DNA from: Cysteiniphilum sp. JM-1
GTDB lineage: Bacteria > Pseudomonadota > Gammaproteobacteria > Francisellales > Francisellaceae
Assembly (NCBI RefSeq): GCF_008711525.1
Contig: NZ_VXKS01000009.1
Location: 1-64,000, forward strand
Reading direction: 5' to 3'
Length of the DNA: 64,000 nucleotides
Notes under the pieces: generated by a model
Databases searched by the model: none
Told to the model about the DNA's origin: nothing
What the model saw: the letters and a program-made list of their open reading frames with translations, nothing else
Made by a program: the position numbers and the translations under genes
Shown here: positions 9,624 through 19,118 of the stretch, one piece after another
Position numbering within the stretch: the first letter of the stretch is position 1
Layout: the number at the start of each line of letters is the position of its first letter

Positions 9624-10958
9624 CTAAGTATTCGTCTCATCCAGATTTAATACACCAAGTGCTGCATCATACTCAATAATTTCAGCATAACGCGCCCAAC
9701 CAATAAAAGTATTAAATACGCGTGCTGCTTCATCATCACTTAAATAATCCTCAAGCTCTGATAAGAAGCGTGATTCAGGCGCTTTTTTATTTGGACGCTC
9801 TTTTAGCACTTTGACCACATGACGCGCTAATGGGATATGCTGCACTAACAATTTAGAGAATATGACTTTACGCTCTTCAATGTCGGCATTCATAAACTGC
9901 TTACCTAAAGCCGTCATCGTGATATCCCCATCGGAAACACTCGCTAGATGCAATACAGACAGCGTTTCAATAATCGGGAATAAATCATCAATATCCAAAC
10001 GCACATGATCTGCCAAGTCTGGTAAGTCAATTGAGCCTTTAGCTTGAAGATCATCCATCTCGGTTAAAAGACCTGTTAATTCAGAAACTTCAGCATCTGG
10101 CAAGCGATAACCGATATTCAGTGCTTTGCGTTTATTCATGCGCTCTGTTAACTCACGCGTTTCTGCTGTTGTCATCATCCGATAAACTTCGTCAATGAGA
10201 TCTTCAACCGCTTCGTCATTTGAGTTTCTAGGATGCGCTAAATCAACCTTTAACTCACCACGAATAAAGCCAGGATTACTACCAAAAATAATGATTCTAT
10301 CCGCGGTTAATACGGCTTCTTCAATATTATGTGTGACATATAAAATGCCCTTCATCGCATCATTTTTTTCCCACAGCTCAAGTAAATCCTCACGTAAGTT
10401 TTCAGCCGTTAGCACATCAAGCGCTGAAAATGGTTCATCCATCAACAACAGATCAGGCTGTAAAACTAAAGCTCGTGCAAAACCAACACGCTGGCGCATT
10501 CCACCTGAAAGCTCTTTAGGATACGCATTTTCAAATCCATCCAAACCAATCATATCAATCGCTTTGAGCGCTTTTTCCTTGCGCTCTTTGGCGTTGATAT
10601 TGCGTGCTTCAAGCCCTAGCTCTACATTTTGTAACACAGTAAGCCACGGCATGAGTGCAAAGCTTTGAAAAACCATCGAAATATCCGGCACAGGACCTGA
10701 GACTTTTTTCTCGCGATATACCACCTCACCTGTTGTCGGTGCGGTCAATCCGGCAATAATCCTAAGAAGGGTTGATTTACCCGAACCTGATTTACCCAAA
10801 AGTGCGACAATCTCACCCTCTTTCATCGAAAAATCAACATGATCCAATACGACCAAATCTTGACGATCTGCCTTTTTAAATGCTTTAGAGACTTTATCTA
10901 CATTTAATATAATTTTATTTGTGGTTGGTTTTACCTTACTGATTGCTTCAGTTGTCAT
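9624..10958 (-). CDS. ABC transporter ATP-binding protein, NitT/TauT type with C-terminal AAA-associated domain
   Basis: A 444-aa ATPase. Residues about 15-260 form the nucleotide-binding domain of the nitrate/sulfonate/bicarbonate family: Walker A GKSGSGKST, signature LSGGMRQRVG, Walker B LLMDEPFSALD and switch VTHNIEEA. The last 170 residues are an extra AAA-associated domain seen in part of this family. ATG at 10958 is chosen over the adjacent GTG at 10961 because GGTGGA lies about 8 nt upstream. It follows the double permease gene on the same strand (about 80 bp apart), so the two make one transporter. No periplasmic binding protein gene is nearby, so the substrate is unknown. Confidence 0.92.
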   Translation of the reverse strand: MTTEAISKVKPTTNKIILNVDKVSKAFKKADRQDLVVLDHVDFSMKEGEIVALLGKSGSGKSTLLRIIAGLTAPTTGEVVYREKKVSGPVPDISMVFQSFALMPWLTVLQNVELGLEARNINAKERKEKALKAIDMIGLDGFENAYPKELSGGMRQRVGFARALVLQPDLLLMDEPFSALDVLTAENLREDLLELWEKNDAMKGILYVTHNIEEAVLTADRIIIFGSNPGFIRGELKVDLAHPRNSNDEAVEDLIDEVYRMMTTAETRELTERMNKRKALNIGYRLPDAEVSELTGLLTEMDDLQAKGSIDLPDLADHVRLDIDDLFPIIETLSVLHLASVSDGDITMTALGKQFMNADIEERKVIFSKLLVQHIPLARHVVKVLKERPNKKAPESRFLSELEDYLSDDEAARVFNTFIGWARYAEIIEYDAALGVLNLDETNT

Positions 10959-11036
10959 CACAATGATCCACCATTTTTATTTTTTAATCATAAATTTTTA
11001 CGTTTTCAAATTCTGAAACTTGCTAATATTTAACAG

Positions 11037-12839
11037 TTACATATTCATGCTGAAACGTTTCTCAGCATAGTTATACAATCTGCGCCAAAACAGCTTATTC
11101 GTTAGTACGACTAAAATACACATCACAACGACACCCAATGCAATATTGGCAGTGTGATCGCCTGGCGCATTATACTGCTTAGAAATATAAGCACCAATGC
11201 CTGAAGCCATGATCACCGAGTCTTTGCCCCAGTTGATATACTCACAGACAATACTAGCATTCCAAGCACCACCGGCGGCAGTAATCGCACCTGTGACATA
11301 AAACGGCATCACAGCAGGAAATAAAAACTTAAACCATTTAACCATGCCTTTTAATTGCATGTTTTTAGCTGCCATTTTTAACTCATAAGGGATGGCAGAG
11401 GCACCTGCAATCACATTAAATAAGATATACCACTGCGTACCTAATGCCATAAGCAAGATACACCAGATATTAAAATTTAAATTAAACGCGATAACAACGG
11501 TACCAAATAATCCATAAAGCACATTCACAGGGAAAGCGGCAAAAATCTGTGCGTAAGGCTGCACTTTCTCAGCAACTTTTGGTCTTAGACCAATCCAAAT
11601 CCCAATGGGCACCCAGATAATTGAAGCTAATATAATAAGCACAAAAACCCTCACTGCGGTTAATGCGCCATAGCCAAAGACTTTAGCAGTCTCCGCAAAG
11701 GTGATGGGATCCTCTTTATTGCCATAGATAAATTGCCAAGATAAATATAAAAACAAGGCAACACTTAATGCCACACACAGCTGCCAAATAGCAGCTTGTA
11801 ATCGCGAGTTTTCACGCTCATTTTTTTGATGCTCGATTTGATTATAGTTTTTACTTAGATCTTTTTTAAGATAGGAGATATTCACCAGTCGATTGGCTTG
11901 CACTGCCATAAAATGACTAAAGCTTTGCAAAATCGTTGAGCGTTGTAATAGCGTTAAAAACCATGAGTTTGAACCTGTTTCTTGCTGCATATCACTAACG
12001 ACAAACTTCTCAGACCATTTAACAATTGGGCGAAAGATAAGTTGATCATAAAGCACAATCACAACAAGCATGACGACAATGGCAGCAATAACTGCTGTGA
12101 AATTTCTTTCATTATTTGCCTGATCGATAAAAGTACCTATCCCCGGTAAATTAATAGCCGCTGACGTTGTCGCTGAAAAATTAACAACAATGCTTTCAGA
12201 TGCGACAATCATAAACCAACTGGCTGACATCGACATCATCGTATTCCAGATAAGCCCAGGCATTGAAAATGGTACTTCAAGCTTCCAAAAACGCTGCCAA
12301 CCTGATAATTGATACATATCAGCTGCTTCACGTAATTCTTTAGGGATCGTTTTAAGTGATTGATAAAAACTTAACATCATATTCCAGGCTTGCGCGGTAA
12401 AAAGTCCAAAAATCACTGCCAATTGCGCTCCCCATAACGAATACGGAAAAATAGCTAAAAAACCCGTAATGGTAATGGCTAAAAAGCCCAAAATCGGAAT
12501 CGATTGAAATATATCAATAATCGGGATAATCACGCTCTCAGCACGTTTGCTTTTAGCTGCCCACGCACCGATAACAAAGCTAAAGACAAATGAACAAAAT
12601 AATGCGATAAACATCCTCACCGTCGTATCAGCTGCATATCTTGGTAGATTCCACAAATCCATCGAAATATGCTCATATTGTGTCACGCTAGTAAGATTAC
12701 GATAATCAACACTACCACCTAGTGAGCTACACACCCAAGCAACAACAAACACCATTGAAAGCACAAAAAATAAAGAGAAAAGATCCCACTTACTGGGCAG
12801 AAGCCGTGTAGCAGGAATGTTGTAGAATGATTTTTTCAT
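11037..12839 (-). CDS. ABC transporter permease with two fused membrane domains
   Basis: A 600-aa inner-membrane protein with two binding-protein-dependent permease domains in tandem: about residues 60-285 (EAA-loop region KTIPKELREAADMYQLSGWQ) and about 380-595 (ASAIPYELKMAAKNMQLKG). They are joined by a charged linker near residue 325. Most NitT/TauT permeases have one such domain of about 260 residues and act as dimers, so this is an internally duplicated or fused version. It works with the downstream ATPase. Absence of a binding protein here means either that it lies elsewhere or that the system does without one. The start at 12839 has no clear ribosome site. Confidence 0.9.
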   Translation of the reverse strand: MKKSFYNIPATRLLPSKWDLFSLFFVLSMVFVVAWVCSSLGGSVDYRNLTSVTQYEHISMDLWNLPRYAADTTVRMFIALFCSFVFSFVIGAWAAKSKRAESVIIPIIDIFQSIPILGFLAITITGFLAIFPYSLWGAQLAVIFGLFTAQAWNMMLSFYQSLKTIPKELREAADMYQLSGWQRFWKLEVPFSMPGLIWNTMMSMSASWFMIVASESIVVNFSATTSAAINLPGIGTFIDQANNERNFTAVIAAIVVMLVVIVLYDQLIFRPIVKWSEKFVVSDMQQETGSNSWFLTLLQRSTILQSFSHFMAVQANRLVNISYLKKDLSKNYNQIEHQKNERENSRLQAAIWQLCVALSVALFLYLSWQFIYGNKEDPITFAETAKVFGYGALTAVRVFVLIILASIIWVPIGIWIGLRPKVAEKVQPYAQIFAAFPVNVLYGLFGTVVIAFNLNFNIWCILLMALGTQWYILFNVIAGASAIPYELKMAAKNMQLKGMVKWFKFLFPAVMPFYVTGAITAAGGAWNASIVCEYINWGKDSVIMASGIGAYISKQYNAPGDHTANIALGVVVMCILVVLTNKLFWRRLYNYAEKRFSMNM

Positions 12840-12930
12840 TGTCGCAAGTTTAGCCTTCTATCATGGCATGAGATTCTACCTGAAGCGCTTAGCAAAGGAA
12901 ACAGTAGGATATTTGGTTTTTTGATATCCC

Positions 12931-14196
12931 CTATTTATGATCATTACTTTCTTTTTCTTCGATTAACTGCTGCTCGACCACGGCTTCTGTCGCAATAGAT
13001 GCTTCGGCAACCACTGTTTGGAAAGCCACTTTTTCATCATCCTTAGGCGCCTCACGTGCACGCAAGCGCCATAAAGTATAAACACCTAATAAGAAGCAGA
13101 TAAAGCCGACAAAAGTAAAGAAGCCATAGGGACCAAAAATAGACATAAACCACGTCGTTAACAATGGTCCCACCATAGAGCCAATACCATAAGATAGCGC
13201 CAAGATACCCACAATACCCACCAGTTGATCGGCATCTAGATAATCACTCGAGTGACTAATCGATAATGGATAAAAGGTAAAAGTAAGCCCCCCTAATAAA
13301 AAGGAGAAAATAGCTAACTGCCAAAAACTTCCATGCAAGACACAAATAAGGATTGAAACCACCACAGAGCCTATGAGCATGACTAACAATACCAATCGCC
13401 GATCAATAACATCCGATATTTTGCCAATCGGTAGCTGCAGCAACATGCCACCAATAATAATGGCAAACATCATATAAGAAATCGTATGCACAGGCACATC
13501 AGTTTGTTTCAGAAACAATGGATAAATGGTGTAAATACTCCCTAAAATCATGCCTGCGGTCATCGCCGTCCAGATGCCAAGTGGCGCTTTTCTAAACAAT
13601 ACAAAAGGTGACAAGAGCTCAACATGCTCTTGTTTTGGCGTTTCAAAGCGTGTCAAACAAACAGGAATAATCGATAGGGTTGCCAAAATTGAAATAACAC
13701 AAAATGCTAATAGCACCGTCTCAAAGGGAATATTTAATAAAAACTGTCCTGATGCCTGCACAAAATAATAGATAAAAAGATAAATCGATAACACCAATCC
13801 TTTATGTTTGCTGCCAGCGCCTTCCAAGCACCATGCTTCAACAACGATAAATAATCCCGCTAGCGCATAGCCACAGATAAAACGCGCTGCCGCCCAGACA
13901 TTCACATCATAAAAGATACCTTGAGACATCGCACCTGCTGCCATTAATGTCGCAAATAGTGCATAGGCGCGAATATAACCAATGCGCAAAATAAGTCGTT
14001 GGGTAAAATATGAGCCTAACACCATCCCAGTGAAATAAGCTGCTGAAATCAAACCGACAACAAAATTACTCTGCCCCATCCGCTCAAGTTCAAGTGTGGT
14101 ATAGGTCGTATAGAAAGTATTGCCGATCGTTAGGATACACATACTCAAAATCGGTGCAAACAACATCGCAAATCTAGCTGGCTTATACTCAGACAT
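12931..14196 (-). CDS. MFS transporter, YcaD-like
   Basis: A 421-aa inner-membrane transporter with 12 predicted helices and a charged C-terminal tail. The N-terminal half (LGSYFTQRLILRIGYIRAYA) and the segment ICGYALAGLFIVVEAWCLEG resemble the YcaD/YfkF branch of the major facilitator superfamily, whose substrates are mostly unknown. ATG at 14196 is chosen; a TTG five codons upstream, preceded by AAGGA, is an alternative. It is divergent from a LysR gene across about 277 bp, a layout that often means the regulator controls the transporter; that is inference. Confidence 0.88.
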   Translation of the reverse strand: MSEYKPARFAMLFAPILSMCILTIGNTFYTTYTTLELERMGQSNFVVGLISAAYFTGMVLGSYFTQRLILRIGYIRAYALFATLMAAGAMSQGIFYDVNVWAAARFICGYALAGLFIVVEAWCLEGAGSKHKGLVLSIYLFIYYFVQASGQFLLNIPFETVLLAFCVISILATLSIIPVCLTRFETPKQEHVELLSPFVLFRKAPLGIWTAMTAGMILGSIYTIYPLFLKQTDVPVHTISYMMFAIIIGGMLLQLPIGKISDVIDRRLVLLVMLIGSVVVSILICVLHGSFWQLAIFSFLLGGLTFTFYPLSISHSSDYLDADQLVGIVGILALSYGIGSMVGPLLTTWFMSIFGPYGFFTFVGFICFLLGVYTLWRLRAREAPKDDEKVAFQTVVAEASIATEAVVEQQLIEEKESNDHK

Positions 14197-14401
14197 TTTT
14201 TCTTTTTCCAACTTTATATTTTCCTTGGTTCCTTGAGTTTCAGCTTAAAACAGATCGTTTATATGCTCAATATAATTTTTATATCTTTTTTAGATCTTTC
14301 ACTGCATTTTATAATGCTTTAATTATATGCCGCTATCGGTGTGAACTTTGATAAAACGACCGTTTCGTAGATGTTCATTATAAATAGGTTATAAAATGGA
14401 C

Positions 14402-14436
14402 TTATAGAATTATTTTGCTATTGTCTATTTATAGAA
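14402..14436. promoter_or_regulatory. Direct repeat in the MFS/lysR divergent spacer
   Basis: TTATAGAA occurs at 14402-14409 and again at 14429-14436, 27 bp apart, within an AT-rich stretch just before the LysR gene. It could be an operator for that regulator. No perfect LysR box (T-N11-A palindrome) was identified. The rest of the spacer from 14197 shows no gene. Confidence 0.3.
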
Positions 14437-14473
14437 CAAAAAATGCGTAACAAAGACGTTTAAGGTGATTACA

Positions 14474-15358
14474 ATGGATAGCAGTGATTTAATGATTTTG
14501 CGGCATCTTCTCATTGAAAAGAATATTAGTGTAACTGCTAAATTAATGAATGTATCACAACCTGCAATTACCATGCGCTTAGGCAAGTTAAGAGGCATGT
14601 TTAAAGATGACATTTTAATCCGCGACGGCAATAAGATGAAATTAACGCCTAAAGCTGAGGATATGGTGAATCCAATTATTAGAATCACCGATGAAATGCT
14701 AAGTTTAATGCCAGCTCACGATTTTGACCCCTACACGACACCGACGCATATTCAACTACAGATCACCGAAGCGGTTTCTGAAACAAGCACCAAAGCACTT
14801 ATCGATGCTTTTTTAAAATATAATAACCAACATAAAATAAGTATTACCACCCTGTCTTATACTTCACTACAAGCCCACGATCAAACCCTTAAAAATGTCG
14901 ATGCCGTCATTGGCATTCCCACGCATATTGAAGGATTTAATGACGAAATTTATAGCTATGAGACAGGTGTTTTGATGTTTGATTCTTTTTTTGATGATGC
15001 TAAAAAATCTATTTCTTACGATGAGTATTTACAACTTCCTCATATCGTTTTTTCCCAAGGTAGTAGCAATCAATTACTCTTGGATATTTTAGGGCATCCT
15101 GACCCACGTAATCTATGTTTACAAATCAGTAGTCTGCGCGCAGCCACCGAGCTCTTACAAGATAAATATGTCATGACTGCTTCAACGATATTGGCACGCG
15201 TCTTTGACAAAAAACATTTACCACTGCCTTTTGATTTACCAGGGCTTCCCTTTAAGCTATCGTATCCTGAACGCTTGAAACATGACAAAAAAAATCGCTG
15301 GGTACGTCAGGTCTGTAAAGAAGTGATGCAAGCACTCTTAAAAAAATACAGCTTATAG
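14474..15358 (+). CDS. LysR-family transcriptional regulator
   Basis: A 294-aa protein of normal LysR length. The N-terminal helix-turn-helix (KLMNVSQPAITMRLGKLRGM, then LIRDGNKMKLTPKAE) is followed by the effector-binding domain. The ATG at 14474 is supported by AAGGTGA upstream; a GTG three codons earlier overlaps that ribosome site and is rejected. It is divergent from the MFS transporter and upstream, in the same direction, of the dehydrogenase/ketoacyl-synthase fusion gene 307 bp away. Either or both could be its targets. Effector unknown. Confidence 0.93.
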   Translation: MDSSDLMILRHLLIEKNISVTAKLMNVSQPAITMRLGKLRGMFKDDILIRDGNKMKLTPKAEDMVNPIIRITDEMLSLMPAHDFDPYTTPTHIQLQITEAVSETSTKALIDAFLKYNNQHKISITTLSYTSLQAHDQTLKNVDAVIGIPTHIEGFNDEIYSYETGVLMFDSFFDDAKKSISYDEYLQLPHIVFSQGSSNQLLLDILGHPDPRNLCLQISSLRAATELLQDKYVMTASTILARVFDKKHLPLPFDLPGLPFKLSYPERLKHDKKNRWVRQVCKEVMQALLKKYSL

Positions 15359-15390
15359 CGGTTCAAGTGCTTTATTCATCCACAAGCGTT

Positions 15391-15533
15391 CACCGTACCC
15401 TGAGCGCAAGCCGAAGCGGTGCACTGAGCATCAGTCGAAGTGGGTAATCTTGCGAAAATCACACTTCATAGAGGCTTCAACTGACGCTCAGCCAACGCTT
15501 ACACAATCAAAGTGGTCAGGAATATGGTCACAG
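15391..15533. repeat. Composite REP-like repeat, copy 2 (inverted)
   Basis: Reverse-complement version of the element at 3101-3208: caccgtaccctgagcg...ctgacgctcagccaacgctt followed by the same outer words (acacaatcaaagtg, aggaatatggtca). It carries about 35 bp more in the middle, including a third partial arm (gagcatcagtcgaag). It occupies the space between the LysR gene and the 1111-aa fusion gene and may separate their transcripts. Confidence 0.8.
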
Positions 15534-15665
15534 CCCTATTTCTCGCTGCTTTTTTGACATTTGCGTGATTTATATTTGACATTAAGGGCGAACTTTACCA
15601 ATATTTACCACACTAAAATCCAGATCATCAATATTGTGGATACTTTTTTTAAGGAACAAACTTTA

Positions 15666-18600
15666 ATGAACGCAACAACTGCGAACTTAGATATGCTAAT
15701 TAACTGCTATCAAAAAATGTATAGCATCCGTCAAATTGATAATACCGAAGCCGAGATGGTTAATAGTGGCACTGCCAACTTCCTAGCCTCATCCAAAGGT
15801 CATGAGGGCGCGGCTATTTTTGCGGAATACTTAAAACCTCAAGATTGGTTACATTGCCATTATCGTGATAAGCCTTTAATGCACGCCAGAGGCATGGAAG
15901 CAAAAATGTTTTTCTACAGCTCTTTGTGTAAAGCTGAAAGTGCTTCCAATGGTCGCCAAATGGTGATTGGTGTCAGTGAACGCAAACTCAACATTGTCAG
16001 CATTATCACGCCTGTTGGCAATCAGGCTTTGCCCGCTGTTGGGATTGCACAAAGTGTTAAAGATGATGTAGATAGCCCAATTGTTTACTGTGGCATGGGC
16101 GATGGTACGACACAGCAAGGTGAAGTATTAGAAGCTTTTGCTGAGGCGAAACGCCGCACGTTACCTGTACTATTTGTTGTGCAGGATAATGATTATGCGA
16201 TTTCCACGCAAACCAAGGGTAATACCTTTTTCTCATTACCTGATCACTCACAACCTAATGAGTTTTATGACATTCCAATTACTTATATCGATGGCACTAA
16301 TCCATTTGCCTCGCATGAAAAAGTTGGAAAAATTATTAGTGATATGCGTCAAAATCGTGCACCACATATTATTGTCTTTAAAGTGGAGCGCTTAAATAGT
16401 CATAGTAATGCAGATGATCATAGAATCTATCGCAGTCGTGATGAGTTAACTAACATTGCACACAATGATCCTGTTTTGTTAAGTCGTCAATTTTTATTAA
16501 ATGCCGGTGTCAAAGAAAGCTTCCTACAAGAGATTGAAGCAAAGACATCACAGGCGATTAGAGAAGCGATGGAGCTTGCCTTAAAAGGCACGACACCTAA
16601 AGCTTCTTTTGATGCTGAAGCGCCCTTACCGGAGCATTTATTACCCACTGCACCTGAATATCGTGGCGACTTCTCACAAGAAACACGCCTTGGTATGGGG
16701 GCTGCTATGCGCGAGGTATTTCGCCAGCGTTTATTAAATGATGATCGTGTGTGTTTATTAGGTGAAGATATTGAAGATGACAAAGGTGATGTTTTTGGTG
16801 TAACCAAAGGCTTATCAACCCAATTCCCAGGACGTGTCGTTAATAGTCCTTTAGCTGAGGCAACCATTATGGGTGTGTCAATCGGTATGGCATTAACCGG
16901 CAAACGCCCTGTTGCCTTTATTCAATTTGCTGATTTTATGCCACCGGCGTATAACTTACTGTTTACCGAGCTTGCTACCATGTATTGGCGCTCAAATGGT
17001 GATTGGGAATGTCCTGTCATCGTCTTTGCTGCTTGTGGCGGCTATCGTCCAGGCTTAGGTCCCTTTCATGCACAAACTAATGAAGGCACTTTTGCTCACA
17101 TCCCTGGCATTGATGTCTATATGCCATCAAACGCGGCAGATGCCGCAGGTATGCTTAATGCTGCTTTTGAGTCTAATCGCCCTAGTGTTTTCTTATATCC
17201 TAAAAAATTACTTAATAATGCCAGTATCGCTGATACCACATCAACGGATGTAGAAAAACAGATCATCCCTGTTGGTAAAGCACGTATTGTTAAAGCGGGT
17301 TCTGATATTACGTTTGTTGGTTGGGGAAACACCGTTTCATTATGTCAAGAAGCCGCTGAAACCTTAGAAACGGTTGGCATTGATAGCGAGATTATTGATT
17401 TACGCACCATTAAACCATATGACCTTGCAACGGTGCTTGCCTCAGTGGAAAAAACCGGGCACTTAATCGTCACACACGAAGATAATCATACCTGTGGTGT
17501 TGGCGGTGATCTGATTGCCTCAGTGGTTGAACATGCTAAAAGAGCTGTTAGAGTCAAGCGTATAACACGCGCTGATACTTATGTGCCCTGCAATTTTGAC
17601 AATCAAATGGAAGTTTTACCTTCTTATGAGCGTATTTTAATAGGAGCTGCAGAGTTACTTGACTTATCTCTTGAGTGGGAGATCAAAAACCGCAATGATG
17701 CAGGATTTTACAATGTTGAAGTCATTGGTGCGAGCCCATCTGACGAAAGTGTTCTTATTACCGAGTTACACGTTAAAGTCGGTGATGAAATTAAGGTCGG
17801 TGATAAACTAGTTGATCTTGAGGCCAGTAAATCAGCCGGTGAGATTCTATCGCCAAGTAATGGCACAATTGAAGAGATTTATGTCGAAGAATCACAGCGT
17901 GCAACCGTTGGCGAGAACTTATTAAAACTACGCCTCCCAGCTGGGGCTCAAGATAAGCAAAAAATCCAAAAGCGCCCTATTTTAACGCGCAAAATTCAAC
18001 AAGAAATTGCCAAGCAAAATAAGCAACATAGCATTTATCCAGTAGGCATTAGCACGCCGTCATTCAGAACAGGTTCAAGACTGGTAACCAATGATGAGCT
18101 TTTACAAAATTTCCCTGAGCACACCTCACGCGATATTATTGATCGCACCGGAATTGAATCACGTTTCTGGCTTGCTGATCATGAAAATATCGTTGATCTA
18201 GCAACTGACGTTGCCAAAGATGCTTTAACTCGAGGCAATATCAAACTCTCAGATATCGATATGCTGATTTGTACCACTACGACGCCTGATCAATATATCT
18301 CGCCCTCTATGGCTTGCTTAATATTAGAGAGACTTTATCAAACTTATGGTGAACATAATGTGCCTGCTTATGATATCAATGCGGCATGTAGCGGTTATTT
18401 ATATGGTTTACAAAGTGCGCGTGACTACTTGCAAACACGTCCGAATAAACGTGTGTTATTAATTAGTGCCGAGTATATGACCAAACGCATGGATCAAAAA
18501 GACTTTGATACGGCATTTTTATTTGGTGATGCAGCAACTGCGACGATTATCAATGGTGATCAGCATCAAGCGGATTCTAAAGCTATTATTGATGAGATTT

Positions 18601-19001
18601 CATTAACGGCGATTGCTGAGAATGGTGATGTACTTAATATTCCAACCGATGAGTCAAAATTCACACAACTACAAGGTAAAAAGCTTTTTACTTTTGCAGT
18701 TAAAACCATGTCAATGATTATGCATAAGTGCTGCCAGCAAGCAAATATTGCCTTAAACACGGTTGATTTAGTCATCCCACATCAGGCAAATCAACGTATT
18801 TCCAATGCAGTTGAGAAGCGCTTGAAAATGCATCCAGGCACGCTTTATAGCAATATTGCACGTTTTGGTAATACCTCATCGTGTACTATTCCAATTGCTT
18901 TGGGCGAAACATTAGACGCTCAAGCGCCTGATAAAACCGTCGCATTATGCGCGTTTGGCTCTGGTTTTACCGCAGCTGCTGCACTTTTACGCACAAAATA
19001 G
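15666..19001 (+). CDS. Fusion of 2-oxoacid dehydrogenase E1 alpha/beta, lipoyl domain and FabH-like ketoacyl-ACP synthase III
   Basis: A 1111-aa multidomain enzyme. Residues about 1-330: E1 alpha with HCHYR and the thiamine-diphosphate motif beginning GDGTTQQGEV near residue 145. Residues about 332-665: E1 beta, with catalytic-type Glu in SPLAEATIMG and His in GPFHAQTNEG. Residues about 680-755: lipoyl domain with DLEASKSAGE, Lys722 being the expected lipoylation site. Residues about 790-1111: ketoacyl synthase III with Cys908 (NAACSGYLYG), His1039 (PHQANQRI) and Asn1069 (GNTSSCT), the same spacing as FabH C112/H244/N274. There is no E2 acyltransferase domain and no E3. Inference: E1 decarboxylates a 2-oxoacid, the lipoyl arm carries the acyl group, and the synthase condenses it with an extender. 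The ATG at 15666 has AAGGA upstream; 35 further in-frame codons before it look non-coding. Confidence 0.9.
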   Translation: MNATTANLDMLINCYQKMYSIRQIDNTEAEMVNSGTANFLASSKGHEGAAIFAEYLKPQDWLHCHYRDKPLMHARGMEAKMFFYSSLCKAESASNGRQMVIGVSERKLNIVSIITPVGNQALPAVGIAQSVKDDVDSPIVYCGMGDGTTQQGEVLEAFAEAKRRTLPVLFVVQDNDYAISTQTKGNTFFSLPDHSQPNEFYDIPITYIDGTNPFASHEKVGKIISDMRQNRAPHIIVFKVERLNSHSNADDHRIYRSRDELTNIAHNDPVLLSRQFLLNAGVKESFLQEIEAKTSQAIREAMELALKGTTPKASFDAEAPLPEHLLPTAPEYRGDFSQETRLGMGAAMREVFRQRLLNDDRVCLLGEDIEDDKGDVFGVTKGLSTQFPGRVVNSPLAEATIMGVSIGMALTGKRPVAFIQFADFMPPAYNLLFTELATMYWRSNGDWECPVIVFAACGGYRPGLGPFHAQTNEGTFAHIPGIDVYMPSNAADAAGMLNAAFESNRPSVFLYPKKLLNNASIADTTSTDVEKQIIPVGKARIVKAGSDITFVGWGNTVSLCQEAAETLETVGIDSEIIDLRTIKPYDLATVLASVEKTGHLIVTHEDNHTCGVGGDLIASVVEHAKRAVRVKRITRADTYVPCNFDNQMEVLPSYERILIGAAELLDLSLEWEIKNRNDAGFYNVEVIGASPSDESVLITELHVKVGDEIKVGDKLVDLEASKSAGEILSPSNGTIEEIYVEESQRATVGENLLKLRLPAGAQDKQKIQKRPILTRKIQQEIAKQNKQHSIYPVGISTPSFRTGSRLVTNDELLQNFPEHTSRDIIDRTGIESRFWLADHENIVDLATDVAKDALTRGNIKLSDIDMLICTTTTPDQYISPSMACLILERLYQTYGEHNVPAYDINAACSGYLYGLQSARDYLQTRPNKRVLLISAEYMTKRMDQKDFDTAFLFGDAATATIINGDQHQADSKAIIDEISLTAIAENGDVLNIPTDESKFTQLQGKKLFTFAVKTMSMIMHKCCQQANIALNTVDLVIPHQANQRISNAVEKRLKMHPGTLYSNIARFGNTSSCTIPIALGETLDAQAPDKTVALCAFGSGFTAAAALLRTK

Positions 19002-19118
19002 TTGGCAAGTCGCAGCTAACTCGTTAGATTAATTTTAAGCTTATGAGTCTGAGCATTAACTTTCAGCCCATAAAACAACAAAAATACAAAATACGATTTA
19101 AGAAATTAAGAAAAAACC

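Noticed and set aside
10195-10668. 157-codon plus-strand open frame
   Set aside because: Antisense to the conserved ABC ATPase motifs; Ser/Ala-rich composition typical of a shadow frame.
16487-16903. 138-codon minus-strand open frame
   Set aside because: Opposite the E1 part of the fusion gene, whose motifs are intact; a shadow.
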